Source of the DNA: an uncultured Pseudomonadota bacterium
GTDB taxonomy: Bacteria; Pseudomonadota; Gammaproteobacteria; Burkholderiales; JALYOK01
Length of the DNA: 64,000 nucleotides
Assembly: GCA_902826775.1 (NCBI GenBank)
Contig: CADEHE010000017.1
Location: 1 to 64,000 of the forward strand
Direction: 5' to 3'
A model generated the notes under the pieces. It worked only from the letters and a program-made list of their open reading frames with translations. It was not told where the DNA came from and searched no databases. The position numbers and the translations under genes are program-made. Of the stretch, positions 44,892-54,520 are shown one piece after another (the stretch's first letter is position 1; every line of letters begins with the position of its first letter).

Positions 44892-46205
44892 CTATTTCAA
44901 CCCCATGCAGTTAGCGTAGTAAGTGACCGTCGCTGGCCAGTCGGAAAAGATTCCGAGTATCTTTACTTGACGCGCAAGCACGTCCAGCGCTTTGTACATG
45001 TCGCTGTCCGTTTTGACCGCCGCACCTTGCGCATCAAACAGGTAGTAAAAGCCTCCCTCGGACGCACCACGGCGCAAGTCCGATCGCTCGAAGCTCCAGG
45101 TGATGATGTCGAGCCCTGCCGACTTTATATCCATGGCATATTGCGACGGCACGATCTCCCCCCGCGCGTTAATCTCGAGCAATGCCGGTATCGGTGGCGC
45201 GAAAATCCGAACGCCTTGGCGCTTGAGTTCTTTCAGCTCGTCGAGAGTGAGCCGCGGCTCGGGTGGTGAGACGGTCGGATCGATGTCATCCAAATACACG
45301 GCCTGCTTGCCGTAGCGCGGCTCGTTCTTGATCCAGTACAGCACGTCGTTCTTATCGAATGATTGCGGCCATACCTCTTGCGGCTTGACGCCAGCCATTT
45401 TCAGTTCATCGATCATCTTCTGGGCATACTTTGCCTGGCTGCCGAAGATCGCGTTGATGCGCGCTGGGTCGCCGCCCTTTAGTTCCGGTGTATGCTTGAC
45501 GCCAAGACGCTTGTTCAGCTCAATACTCTCGCGTAGTGTCAAGAGCGTACCGCGGCCGGTGTACAGGTCAGTGCGCCAGCTCGCGGTCCCGCCGAGGTAG
45601 CCTTCCGCTGTGCTGGCGGCAGGATTAGCCGCATCCATCTTGCCTCGCAGCGTGCGGTACTGTGCCAACGTGATGTCGCTAGTGCAGCATTTGGGACTGG
45701 AACCCGGGCCGCTCCAAGGCATGCTGCATTGCGCGTTCAGTGGCGTTGCGACGATATTGGTGGTCGTGTGCAGGTCGCACTCAGAATGACGGCATACCAA
45801 CTCGCCGTCCTTGGTAAAGGTTACATCGCACTCGACGATGCCGGCGCCCATGCGCGCGGCGGCTTCATACGATTCCTTAGTGTGCTCCGGAAACTGCAGC
45901 GCTGCGCCGCGATGGCCGATGGAGAAATCGGTGCGGTAGAACGGCCCATTCGAGCAGCTCATCAGGCGCTGCTTGAGTCTACTTTCTTCCATACCTTCGA
46001 CCAGGTAGAACGGACGGGGTCCTAGCTCGACGTTGCGGTCATCCCTTTTTTGGCCGCGAGCGTCGTAGTGGCCGTCGCCTGCATAGCGTTCGTCGAAGCG
46101 GCCGTTGAGATAGCGTTGATCGTCCTGCGCGTTCGCGGCGGGACAGAACGCAGCCGCTATGGAGGCGGCGGCGAGCAAAGCAGTAACTCGGAGTGATATG
46201 CGCAT
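44892..46205 (-). CDS. Secreted glycerophosphodiester phosphodiesterase
   Basis: A 437-residue exported GDPD. Signal peptide MRISLRVTALLAAAS to AANAQ. Catalytic region: SIGHRGAALQFPEHTKESYE with the first His and Glu, VECDVTFTKDGELVCRHSECD with metal ligands and second His. The C-terminal half completes the TIM barrel (QSFDKNDVLYWIK, VYLDDIDPT, DIITWSFERSD). It hydrolyses glycerophosphodiesters from phospholipid breakdown to glycerol-3-phosphate. Start ATG 46205 chosen because the upstream open frame runs through the terminator of the next gene. Confidence 0.92.
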   Translation of the reverse strand: MRISLRVTALLAAASIAAAFCPAANAQDDQRYLNGRFDERYAGDGHYDARGQKRDDRNVELGPRPFYLVEGMEESRLKQRLMSCSNGPFYRTDFSIGHRGAALQFPEHTKESYEAAARMGAGIVECDVTFTKDGELVCRHSECDLHTTTNIVATPLNAQCSMPWSGPGSSPKCCTSDITLAQYRTLRGKMDAANPAASTAEGYLGGTASWRTDLYTGRGTLLTLRESIELNKRLGVKHTPELKGGDPARINAIFGSQAKYAQKMIDELKMAGVKPQEVWPQSFDKNDVLYWIKNEPRYGKQAVYLDDIDPTVSPPEPRLTLDELKELKRQGVRIFAPPIPALLEINARGEIVPSQYAMDIKSAGLDIITWSFERSDLRRGASEGGFYYLFDAQGAAVKTDSDMYKALDVLARQVKILGIFSDWPATVTYYANCMGLK

Positions 46206-46361
46206 AATGAACCTTTCGGGACGTGGGAAGGCCGATCCGAGGTCGAATCGCACCGAGGCGAGACTACGTTGTCTGCGTGACGCTTCGATGACGTGCTGTA
46301 ACCCTTCCGGATTACGTGGTGGGGGCGCGGTTGCGCCAACGTGGCCTTGCACGCACTTCGC

Positions 46362-46394
46362 AAAAAAAAAGCAGCCCGCTTGTGGCGGGCTGCT
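46362..46394 (-). terminator. Intrinsic terminator of phosphodiesterase gene
   Basis: Perfect 10-bp stem AGCAGCCCGC/GCGGGCTGCT with a 5-nt loop, followed on the minus strand by nine T residues. It starts about 65 bp past the stop at 46460. Confidence 0.93.
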
Positions 46395-46459
46395 GGATCG
46401 CGCTGGCGCGATCTTGCCTCGGGGAAGAGAACGAGGCGGCTGCAAAGCCGAGAGATCTT

Positions 46460-48646
46460 TCAGTGGTCGCGATCCAACATCTCTACGATCGCTTTTCCGT
46501 CGACAGTCGCTGCCGGCCGCACGTTGAGGATGCGCATCACAGTGGGGGCAATGTCGATGTTGCGCACCGTATCGAGACGCCCGTTGCGGCGAATGTCAGG
46601 GCCGGAAGCGAACAAGATCGCGCTCATCGATGGCACGCTGGAGTCGTAACCATGCGCGCCGTAAAAATTAGGCACCGAGTACACGCTGCTTACCGACGGA
46701 TCGCTATCGCCCAAGCGCGCGACAACCGGAATTTGTGTGCCGTCAAAATTGTAGCCTTCGCCAAGCTGTGCGAATACGTCGCCGAAGTCCTGGCCGATAT
46801 TCTTGTCGACACAGAATCCGGGTTGGCCGCAACCAGACGGACGCGTGTAAACATGAGAAAACAGCGGCCGCGCTTTAGGGTTGTAGTAGGCATTCGGGTC
46901 CTTGGCGTTGCGCAGCGCAGTGGCTACCGCGCCGACGATGGCATCGAACGCAACAGGCGCGACGCTGCCGTTGGCTTCGCGTCCTTGCAGATTTACGTAG
47001 ATGTTGACGGCGGGGCCTGAAGTGCGCACACCTAACACACTGGTATCGACGCCAGCGTTGCGAAGCACCTCGGTGATATTGACCGCGGTGTGAAACGGCG
47101 CCATGCCATGGTCGGACACCACCAGGACATTGCTAAGCGGGCGGCCGCGGCGGTCCACGCCGAGTGAGCTGACGACGCGCTCCACCGCCGCATCGGCCTG
47201 CTGGTAGGCGAATTTGAGGTAGCGCTCGTAGCGCGCCTTTTTTGCTTCGTCTTGCCCAGTCGCGCCCGCGGGTTTGCCCGGCTTGCCGATGCTGGCAGCG
47301 TCCAAGAAGTTCGTGGCTTGGCGCGGGTCGGTTAGCGTGAACTGATGTCCTGAGCCATCCGGCTGCTCAAAGTAGATCATGACCAGATCGGCATCTGGAT
47401 TGCTGGCGATGGCGCGCAGTGCGATCCTAGTTTGATACTCAGTGAAGGAACGCACTTGATCCTGATAGGCCGCCTCCAGTTCCAGGTCGGGAAAGTTTGC
47501 GAACCCTGGGCTAAGACGTTCTGGAATGCGAAAGTCAGGCTGCGGCGCCCAATAGCCGACGTTATTGTTGATGTCATCAACCGCACTGATCACCGGCGCA
47601 TTGCGCGGGATGAAATTTGCCCCGTAGCGCACCAGGCGTACGTTTGCAAGATCCGGAGCGAGTGCACTGACGAAAAACGCGGTTCCAATCTTGTTGCCCG
47701 AGCCTTCAAAAAAGAAGTCGTCCGATTTTCCGTCGACCCGTATGCGAGCCGGACCGGTGACGGGCAGCGCAAACGGCCCCGCCGTTATGCCGGCGGCGGC
47801 GTCAAACACGACCAATCGATCGAAGTTTGTGACCCCGTCATTGCTGGAGTCCAGGGCCGCGACTTTAATGTCATAGCGCAGGCTGAGCGTAGCACTGCTG
47901 GTGTTGCTGCAAGTTCCCGCGCTGCTAGGCGCGCAGAAAACCGTTTCGATCGCACTTGCGGTAACTTTGACTGGCCCATGCGACACCAATCCGGCGGTCT
48001 GAATTTGCTGCACGAGCGAGCTGTCCGCGTCGACGAAATCTGTGGCGCGCAATTCGAAACCGCGCGCGCCGAGGCCGCCGAAGGCGCCGAATGGCAGGGT
48101 GTAATCAGTTATCCGTCGCGGATCTGCAGGCTGAACCAAGGTCCCGCTGATGCGAATATCGGCACCGTCACTGCCGGGCCACGTCGCAGTGACCACTTTC
48201 TTGCCCGCTCGCCGCAACTGAACCCAGATCGGCTCGGCGGTGGGTGCGAGGCTCTCTCCCAATGGGCTGATTTGGTAGCCGCCTATCGGCGCGCCAAAAC
48301 CGCTGATTCCAGTGCCGATGGGCGATGCTACCGCGTGAAAGGTGTTGGCTGGGATATCGTTGTTCACCGCAGTAGAGCCGGTCGCGATGGCGATGTGGCT
48401 CACCGCGGTAAGCGAGGGCGTCGCGGTGATGTTCTGCTCCGCCACGCTGCCGTGACGTTGTAGCCGCCCGAGACCGGTGCGCCGGTCTAGTATGCCTCGG
48501 CGCAGGTATTGCGCGATTAAGTCGGGCTTTGCGCCATCGAGAGAGATCACCACAACCTTGGGCGCCGCAGCGGCATCCGCTGATGCAAATAAAGCCAATA
48601 CAGGGACGAGAATGACCCCGGCAGCAAGTAAAACTCTCGCCTTCAT
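46460..48646 (-). CDS. Secreted type I phosphodiesterase/alkaline phosphatase family protein
   Basis: A 728-residue exported protein of the alkaline phosphatase superfamily (nucleotide pyrophosphatase/phosphodiesterase type). Signal peptide to about ADAAAA, then metal site VVISLDGAKPDLI, nucleophile region TATPSLTAVSHIAIATG (Thr), MIYFEQPDGSGHQF, VVSDHGMAPFH and late YGAHGYDS. A beta-rich insertion of about 200 residues (about 175-375) separates the halves. It likely cleaves phosphodiesters or nucleotides outside the cell. ATG 48646 follows CTGGAGGGTATA, close to the recurring leader motif. Confidence 0.88.
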   Translation of the reverse strand: MKARVLLAAGVILVPVLALFASADAAAAPKVVVISLDGAKPDLIAQYLRRGILDRRTGLGRLQRHGSVAEQNITATPSLTAVSHIAIATGSTAVNNDIPANTFHAVASPIGTGISGFGAPIGGYQISPLGESLAPTAEPIWVQLRRAGKKVVTATWPGSDGADIRISGTLVQPADPRRITDYTLPFGAFGGLGARGFELRATDFVDADSSLVQQIQTAGLVSHGPVKVTASAIETVFCAPSSAGTCSNTSSATLSLRYDIKVAALDSSNDGVTNFDRLVVFDAAAGITAGPFALPVTGPARIRVDGKSDDFFFEGSGNKIGTAFFVSALAPDLANVRLVRYGANFIPRNAPVISAVDDINNNVGYWAPQPDFRIPERLSPGFANFPDLELEAAYQDQVRSFTEYQTRIALRAIASNPDADLVMIYFEQPDGSGHQFTLTDPRQATNFLDAASIGKPGKPAGATGQDEAKKARYERYLKFAYQQADAAVERVVSSLGVDRRGRPLSNVLVVSDHGMAPFHTAVNITEVLRNAGVDTSVLGVRTSGPAVNIYVNLQGREANGSVAPVAFDAIVGAVATALRNAKDPNAYYNPKARPLFSHVYTRPSGCGQPGFCVDKNIGQDFGDVFAQLGEGYNFDGTQIPVVARLGDSDPSVSSVYSVPNFYGAHGYDSSVPSMSAILFASGPDIRRNGRLDTVRNIDIAPTVMRILNVRPAATVDGKAIVEMLDRDH

Positions 48647-48744
48647 AGGTATACCCTCCAGTGGTTGGTGCAAGTTCCGATTCAGGAGGGGAGCTTACCC
48701 GCGCAATCTGACAGCGCGATGAACTAGCGCTGATCCGTTCAGCG

Positions 48745-49536
48745 TCAGTGACCGAACATCTCGTAAAGAGTAAGCATGATCTCGACCACGATAAGGATGA
48801 CGATGTACCACTCGACACGCAGCGAGTGGCGGCTGTGGATCAGCTCGAGTAAGGTTTCGGCGGTGCGCGAAATCACCCGCAACTTCTGCTCCAGAATTTC
48901 ATGGCGCTCGCGCAGTTCAAACTCGTCTTCGAGGCGAATGAAAAGACCTTCGAGCTCAGGGCGCTCCCATAGCAGCTCGGGCTTCTCCACCACTGCGACG
49001 CGGCCGACCATCAGGTGATCGACTTGCAGTGTGCCGCCGATATGCTTCAGCAGCTCGCTTGGATGACCGCCGATCTTGCCGGTTTGCTCCAACTGACGGG
49101 CAAGGGGTTCGGTGCGTTCGAATGCGGCGGCAACGCGGGATTCATACAACGCCAGCACCACGCTCTTAGCCAGCGCGTCAGCGATGAGCTGCAGCCGCTC
49201 AATGGTGAGCTTTTCGACCGTGACGATGCCGCTGCTGATAGTTTCTTTCGCAGTCGGCGCTACGCGCACGTCGACGGTCTCGAATTCGGGCGACGCGTAC
49301 GCGTTGATTACTTTCGGGCGGATGGCTTCAAGAAACGACACCTCGTCTTGCGGGGCTGCGTTGAAGAAAACGACTGCGCCGTAGCGAAACAAAACCGCAA
49401 TTCCAGGCCCTTGCAGTGCGACTGCGAGCGGCGTAGTGGCTAGTGTTTCTACGTTCTCCCAACTGCGCAAGTCGAGCCGCTCGCCCACTAGCAAAGCGCG
49501 CGCTTTTACCGCCGACTGATCGAGACGTAACTCCAT
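48745..49536 (-). CDS. RMD1 family protein (DUF155)
   Basis: A 263-residue protein of the RMD1/YDR282C family: FRYGAVVFFN, VIADALAKSVVLALYE-like central helix (LQLIADALAKSVVLALYES) and a C-terminal membrane helix (EWYIVILIVVEIMLTLYEM). Eukaryotic members act in mitochondria or at membranes; bacterial function is unknown. No link to EPS apparent apart from position. The - strand gene stands alone, with the start at 49536 leaving about 195 bp to the divergent nuclease gene. Confidence 0.85.
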   Translation of the reverse strand: MELRLDQSAVKARALLVGERLDLRSWENVETLATTPLAVALQGPGIAVLFRYGAVVFFNAAPQDEVSFLEAIRPKVINAYASPEFETVDVRVAPTAKETISSGIVTVEKLTIERLQLIADALAKSVVLALYESRVAAAFERTEPLARQLEQTGKIGGHPSELLKHIGGTLQVDHLMVGRVAVVEKPELLWERPELEGLFIRLEDEFELRERHEILEQKLRVISRTAETLLELIHSRHSLRVEWYIVILIVVEIMLTLYEMFGH

Positions 49537-49731
49537 GAAGCGGACGCAGAGGACATAAAGGCGACAAGTCTAGCGCAGGTGTCCTTGTTGTGGTCCATTT
49601 GGGCTAGTGAACTTGCCAACGGTGCGTATCGAGCGGTCATGATCATTCGATAGCCTCGGGCGAATAAATCGCGGCAGCAGGTTCGCGCAAGACGAATCGC
49701 ACAATGACCGCACCTTGCTGGAGGGTTAGAA

Positions 49732-52700
49732 ATGCCGATTCGTTCACTAATGTGCGCGGTTTTCCGTGCGCGCGCGTGCCTGCACATCTGTGTGGCAGTG
49801 TTGTCGTTAGGCGTTGCAGCCCATGCCGCGGCTGCCGGTAACGTCGTTATCAGCCAAGTCTATGGCGGCGGCGGCAATAGCGGCGCGAGCCTGCGCAACG
49901 ACTTCGTCGAGCTGTTCAACCGCAGCGCCGATCCTGTCGATCTAGGCGGTTGGTGCCTGCAGTATGCGAGCAGCACCGGCGCCTTTACCTTAGCCAACAA
50001 TCAAAACGTGCCGCTCAGTGGCACGATCCAGCCGGGCGGATACTTTCTAGTGCAACTCGGGCAGGGCGCCGGCGGCACGCAGGCGTTGCCAACCCCCGAC
50101 GGCAGCGGCCTCACCGCCATGTCGGCCACCGCCGGCAAGCTCGCACTGCTCAATAGCTGTGCCACGGCGTTTGGGGATGCTGAACCCGTAGTTGGCGGGC
50201 GCGTGAGTGATTTTGTTGGCTATGGCACTGCGAATCGGTTCGAGGCTGCGGCAGCACCGGCGCTTAACAACACAAGCGCGGCCTTCCGCGCCGCGGGGGG
50301 CTGCGTCGACAGCGACAACAATGCCGCCGATTTCTCCACTGCGTCTGCCTCGCCTCGCAATAGCGCAAGTCCGCGTGGTTCTTGCGGTCCCCTCAATCAG
50401 CCGGTGGTGCCGATTTGTCCGGCGACGTTCGCCGTGGCGGCGGGCGTCGGTGGCACACAAACCGTTTCCGCGTCGGATGCTGACGGCGTCGTGGTGAACG
50501 CAGCCATTACTGGTATCCCCGTGGTTGGGATTACGCTAACGAACTTCACGCCGGCGATCGCGAACGGCGGCTCGGCGACCGCGACTCTACAAGTTAGCGC
50601 GGCATTGTCCGCCGGAACTTATCCGGTGCAAGTGGCGTTCACCAACGCCGATGCAGTGCCGCAATCGGCAGCGTGCAGCGTGAATGTCTCGGTGGGCACA
50701 CCCAGCTCGGTACGCATTCGTGATATTCAAGGCAGTGCCCACCTTTCGCCGCTGCGTGGCCAGGCCGTTAGCGGCGTGCCGGGCATCGTCACCGCTCGAA
50801 CCACCAACGGCTTCTGGTTCCAGGATCCGAGTCCGGATGCGAATCTCGCCACGTCCGAAGCGATCTTTGTGTTCACTGGCGCCGCGCCGGGGGTTAATGC
50901 GGGTGACTCGGTCCTGGTGTCTGGCAGCGTTAGCGAGTTTCGTCCAGGGGGCACCGGCGGCCTGGCCAACCTGACGACCACCGAAATCGTAAACCCTTCG
51001 GTCGCGACCATATCCACCGGGAACGCGCTGCCTCCTGCCGTGCTCATCGGCGCCGGAGGGCGTGTGCCGCCGACCAAAGTGATCGACGACGACGCGTCGG
51101 GGGATGTTGAAACCAGCGGCAGCTTTGACGCGATTCAAGACGGTATCGATTTTTACGAGAGCTTGGAAGGCATGCGCGTGCAACTGAACAATGCGGTCGC
51201 GGTTGGGCCGACGAACGGTTTCGGCGAAATCCCGGTGTTGGTTGACGCCGGCGCGGGCGCCACGCTACGCAGCAGCCGCGGCGGCATCGTGATTGCAGCA
51301 GACGATTTCAACCCGGAGCGCGTTGTTCTCGACGATCTGTTGCAGCCGGTGCCCGCAGTGAATGTCAATGACGCCGCGGCATTAGTCACCGGCGTTCTTG
51401 ACTACAGTTTCGGCAACTACAAGCTATTGGTTACGGCTGTCCCCGTTTTTCTTAGCGGCGGGCTAGCGCCGGAAACGACCGCGCCGGCCAGTCCAGGCCA
51501 ACTTACTGTAGCTTCATTCAACGTGGAGAATTTGGATCCGACTGATGCGGCGAGCAAGTTCCAGGTTTTGGCCGCACAGATCGTTTCGAACTTGCGTGCG
51601 CCAGACATCGTCGGATTGATGGAAGTGCAGGACAACAACGGCGCGACCAACGACGCCATCGTTGACGCCAGCACCACATTCAGCACGCTAATCGCCGCGA
51701 TTCAGGCGGCCGGTGGACCCGCGTACCAGTTCCGGCAAATCAATCCCGTCGATGATCAAGACGGCGGCGAGCCGGGCGGCAATATTCGTGTGGGGTTCTT
51801 GTTTAACCCTGCGCGCGTCACGTTTGTCGATCGGCCGGGCGGCGGCTCGAGCACCGCGACGACCGTGGTGCCTGTTGCCGGCGGACCGGCCTTGTCGGCG
51901 AGCCCCGGACGCATAGATCCGAACAATGTGGCGTTTGCATCAAGCCGCAAACCGTTGGCTGGCGAATTCATGTTCAATGGCCGCCGCTTGTTCGTCATCG
52001 CCAACCACTTTAACTCCAAGGGCGGCGATCAGCCGCTGTTCGGGCACTTCCAGCCGCCACAGCGTTCAAGCGAGGCGCAGCGCGAGCAGCAAGCGACGAT
52101 TGTGCGCAACTTCGTGCAATCGATACTGGCGCTCGACTCGCACGCAAACGTGATCGTGCTCGGCGATCTCAATGACTTCGAATTCTCCACAACGCTAAAT
52201 ATCCTCAAGGCCGCATCCCTGATAGATTTGGTCGAGACCTTGCCGCCAGAAGAACGCTACACGTACGTGTTTGACGGCAATTCACAGGTACTCGATCACA
52301 TCTTGGTAAGCAGCGCGCTGGCCACGCAAGCCGCGCCGCAATACGACATCGTGCACGTCAATAGCGAGTTCGCCGCGCAAGTCAGCGATCACGAACCCGA
52401 GGTGGTGCGTTTGTCGTTGGCGGGGGCGGCTGTAGATGTTAGCGCTCAGGTTAGCGTCAGTCGCTCGGGTCTGGTGTTTACTCGCGGTTCGCAAACCTTC
52501 AATGGCACGATAACCGTCAGCAATGTCGGCACCGCAAGCATCGGGGGGCCGCTGCAAGTGCGCTTGGACGGCTTGCCCAGTGGCGTAACGCTGGTTAATG
52601 CAAGCGGCTTTAATGCGGGCGCGCCGTACCTTGCATCCCCTGCTGGTTTGGGCGCCGGGCAGTCGACCACGCTCTCACTGCGCTTCTCCAACCCATCGCG

Positions 52701-52746
52701 CGTACCGCTTAACTATTCGGTGCGCGTGTTTTCCGGCAGCTTCTAA
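49732..52746 (+). CDS. ExeM/NucH family extracellular endonuclease
   Basis: A 1004-residue secreted nuclease. Signal peptide to HAAAAG; lamin-tail-like domain (VVISQVYGGGGNSGA, DFVELFNRSADPVDLGGW) about residues 36-190; an OB-like segment (IRDIQGSAHLSPLRGQAVS); then the endonuclease/exonuclease/phosphatase domain: TVASFNVENLDP, IVGLMEVQDNNGA, FVIANHFNSKGGD, VIVLGDLNDFE and VSDHEPEVV carry the catalytic Asn, Glu, His and Asp residues. A C-terminal Ig-like domain ends the protein without a sorting tail. Family members degrade extracellular DNA in biofilms. ATG 49732 follows CTGGAGGGTTAGAA. Confidence 0.93.
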   Translation: MPIRSLMCAVFRARACLHICVAVLSLGVAAHAAAAGNVVISQVYGGGGNSGASLRNDFVELFNRSADPVDLGGWCLQYASSTGAFTLANNQNVPLSGTIQPGGYFLVQLGQGAGGTQALPTPDGSGLTAMSATAGKLALLNSCATAFGDAEPVVGGRVSDFVGYGTANRFEAAAAPALNNTSAAFRAAGGCVDSDNNAADFSTASASPRNSASPRGSCGPLNQPVVPICPATFAVAAGVGGTQTVSASDADGVVVNAAITGIPVVGITLTNFTPAIANGGSATATLQVSAALSAGTYPVQVAFTNADAVPQSAACSVNVSVGTPSSVRIRDIQGSAHLSPLRGQAVSGVPGIVTARTTNGFWFQDPSPDANLATSEAIFVFTGAAPGVNAGDSVLVSGSVSEFRPGGTGGLANLTTTEIVNPSVATISTGNALPPAVLIGAGGRVPPTKVIDDDASGDVETSGSFDAIQDGIDFYESLEGMRVQLNNAVAVGPTNGFGEIPVLVDAGAGATLRSSRGGIVIAADDFNPERVVLDDLLQPVPAVNVNDAAALVTGVLDYSFGNYKLLVTAVPVFLSGGLAPETTAPASPGQLTVASFNVENLDPTDAASKFQVLAAQIVSNLRAPDIVGLMEVQDNNGATNDAIVDASTTFSTLIAAIQAAGGPAYQFRQINPVDDQDGGEPGGNIRVGFLFNPARVTFVDRPGGGSSTATTVVPVAGGPALSASPGRIDPNNVAFASSRKPLAGEFMFNGRRLFVIANHFNSKGGDQPLFGHFQPPQRSSEAQREQQATIVRNFVQSILALDSHANVIVLGDLNDFEFSTTLNILKAASLIDLVETLPPEERYTYVFDGNSQVLDHILVSSALATQAAPQYDIVHVNSEFAAQVSDHEPEVVRLSLAGAAVDVSAQVSVSRSGLVFTRGSQTFNGTITVSNVGTASIGGPLQVRLDGLPSGVTLVNASGFNAGAPYLASPAGLGAGQSTTLSLRFSNPSRVPLNYSVRVFSGSF

Positions 52747-52761
52747 CAACGGGACAAAATC

Positions 52762-53469
52762 ATGACTTCAGCTTTGTTCAAGTTAGTCTCCCGTGTTCTC
52801 GCCGTCCTGCTCGTCGCGCTGGCGCTGGGGCAGCAAACGGCGAGCGCTCAGAGCTATCTAGTTTCGGTGGATACCTCCCGCATTCAGAGTTTGGCGGGGT
52901 TCCTGGACTTTCAGTTCAACCCTTCGGTTGCGACCGCACCGGCGGCAGTGGTCCACGTGCAGTTCGCGAACGTCTTCGACACAGTCTTTACTGGTAGCGC
53001 TGCAATAGAGGGCAACGTCGTCGTCGCGTCGTCGGCGCCGCTGCTTGACTTTAGCATGGGCAATTCAACCGCGTTTAACGACTTGCTACAGCCGGTGAAT
53101 TTCGGCAGCAGGTTATCTTTTGCATTAAATTTTACCGGTGACTTCTTGACGGCAAGCGGTGCCGACGCAACTGCGTTCTCGCTCACTCTCTTGGCTGACG
53201 ACATGATCTCACCGCTGTTGACGATGGACGCCTTTGGCACTGTCGCTACCTTCGACTTGCAGCCTGGCGGGCCGATTTCTATCAGCACGTTTCCAGTTGA
53301 TCTCGCCACGCCCGCTTCGGTGGTGCAAATTAGCCCGGTGCCCGAAGCGCAGCAATACACGATGCTCACCATCGGTCTGGCCGTCGTCGGCGCTTGGGTT
53401 CGAGGCCGTCGCGGCAAGAGCATGCAGGAGGGTTACTCGAGCCCGTTATCCAAAATAGAAGGGATCTAA
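52762..53469 (+). CDS. PEP-CTERM protein, NF038129-like
   Basis: A 235-residue secreted protein. Signal peptide to TASAQ; body starts YLVSVDTSRIQSLAGFLDFQFNP, the pattern of the NF038129-type PEP-CTERM family; tail VPEAQQYTMLTIGLAVVG then RGRRGK. Beyond the basic cluster is an unusual extension of about 17 residues (MQEGYSSPLSKIEGI). The bases encoding that extension contain CAGGAGGGTTA, the leader motif of the next gene, so the long tail may be a by-product of keeping that element. Sits 15 bp after the nuclease gene. Confidence 0.85.
   Translation: MTSALFKLVSRVLAVLLVALALGQQTASAQSYLVSVDTSRIQSLAGFLDFQFNPSVATAPAAVVHVQFANVFDTVFTGSAAIEGNVVVASSAPLLDFSMGNSTAFNDLLQPVNFGSRLSFALNFTGDFLTASGADATAFSLTLLADDMISPLLTMDAFGTVATFDLQPGGPISISTFPVDLATPASVVQISPVPEAQQYTMLTIGLAVVGAWVRGRRGKSMQEGYSSPLSKIEGI
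53425..53435 (+). promoter_or_regulatory. Leader motif CAGGAGGGTTA inside upstream gene
   Basis: Eleven bases identical to the SD motif of the gene at 10849, but 39 bp upstream of ATG 53475 and within the last codons of the preceding PEP-CTERM gene. The downstream gene has only a weak GAAGGG as local SD. Supports the motif being conserved for more than ribosome docking. Confidence 0.45.
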
Positions 53470-53474
53470 ACGAA

Positions 53475-54263
53475 ATGAAGTACTCGAAAGCAACAAATAA
53501 GAGGCTCCTGGCGGTTCTCTTGGCTGCGGTAACAGTATCGGCTAACGCGGCGCTTACTACCGCAGGGGACCTCGCGTTTACGGCGTTCAATGCCGATGAA
53601 GATGGTTGGTCAATGGTTGCGCTCAAAGATATCGACGCAAACACGACCGTCTACTTCTCGGACAATGAGTGGAATGGTCTTGCGATCGGTAGCGGAGGCG
53701 CGTTTAATACTGGTGAAAGCTTTCACCAGTGGGTCAGCGGAGCGAGTGCCATAACCGCCGGGACGGTGATTCGATTTAGCGCCATCGACAATGCGACCAG
53801 TCTCGCGGCATCGGTGGGAGCCTTGACACGTGCAACGGTGTCGGGTAGCGCGAACTATGGCGCCAACCAAACCGCGGATACGGTTTATGCGTATCTCGGG
53901 GCATCGCCAACTGCCCCAACAACGTTCTTGGGTGCGATAACGAATAACGGGGCAGGATTCAATGCTACCGAGGGGTTGATCACAAACACGGGCCTCAGTC
54001 TCGGTACTAGCGCAATCAAACTTACCGGATCGTCAGATTACGCCGAATACACAGGGATTCGCAGTGGTAAGAATGCGTTTGCTGAGTATCTGCCTTTAGT
54101 AGGAAATGTGGCGAACTGGAACGTATTGGGTGACGGTGCTTTCGCCGCGAACGTGCCCGATACAACGGCCTTTACCGTCACTCCAGTACCGGAAGCATCC
54201 GAATACATGATGATGCTCGCGGGACTTGGATTGGTTGGTGCCGCCGTTCGCAAGCGCCGGTAG
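53475..54263 (+). CDS. PEP-CTERM sorting domain protein
   Basis: A 262-residue secreted protein with signal peptide to SANAA and a body of about 210 residues opening LTTAGDLAFTAFNADEDGW, VALKDIDANTTVYFSDNEW: the pattern of lamin-tail-like or choice-of-anchor domains in secreted matrix proteins. The tail is VPEASEYMMMLAGLGLVG then RKRR with no extension. ATG 53475 is 5 bp after the previous stop, so the two genes form an operon behind the nuclease gene. No enzyme motif seen. Confidence 0.88.
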   Translation: MKYSKATNKRLLAVLLAAVTVSANAALTTAGDLAFTAFNADEDGWSMVALKDIDANTTVYFSDNEWNGLAIGSGGAFNTGESFHQWVSGASAITAGTVIRFSAIDNATSLAASVGALTRATVSGSANYGANQTADTVYAYLGASPTAPTTFLGAITNNGAGFNATEGLITNTGLSLGTSAIKLTGSSDYAEYTGIRSGKNAFAEYLPLVGNVANWNVLGDGAFAANVPDTTAFTVTPVPEASEYMMMLAGLGLVGAAVRKRR

Positions 54264-54520
54264 CGCCTTAGCTTCGTTTTCTCTCGACTCAAGAGCCTTC
54301 GGCATAGCCGAATCGCGAGCGCGCCCGGTAGGCTCCGCGCCATCGCCACGCAGTTGCCGCACGGCGGTGGCGCACTCCCGGCCACTGGCGCTCGATCCGA
54401 GATCGCTCAAATCACCGCGCGCCGCCTACGATTGGATGGTGGCGCGTCGGTTCGTCCTACTGGCACAATAGCGAATCCCGATCTTGTGTGCTCGTGGCTA
54501 GCCCCCAGCAAAATCTCAGA

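Noticed and set aside
47432..48463. 343-residue open frame on the + strand
   Set aside because: Antisense to the secreted phosphodiesterase gene; Arg-rich, no motif.
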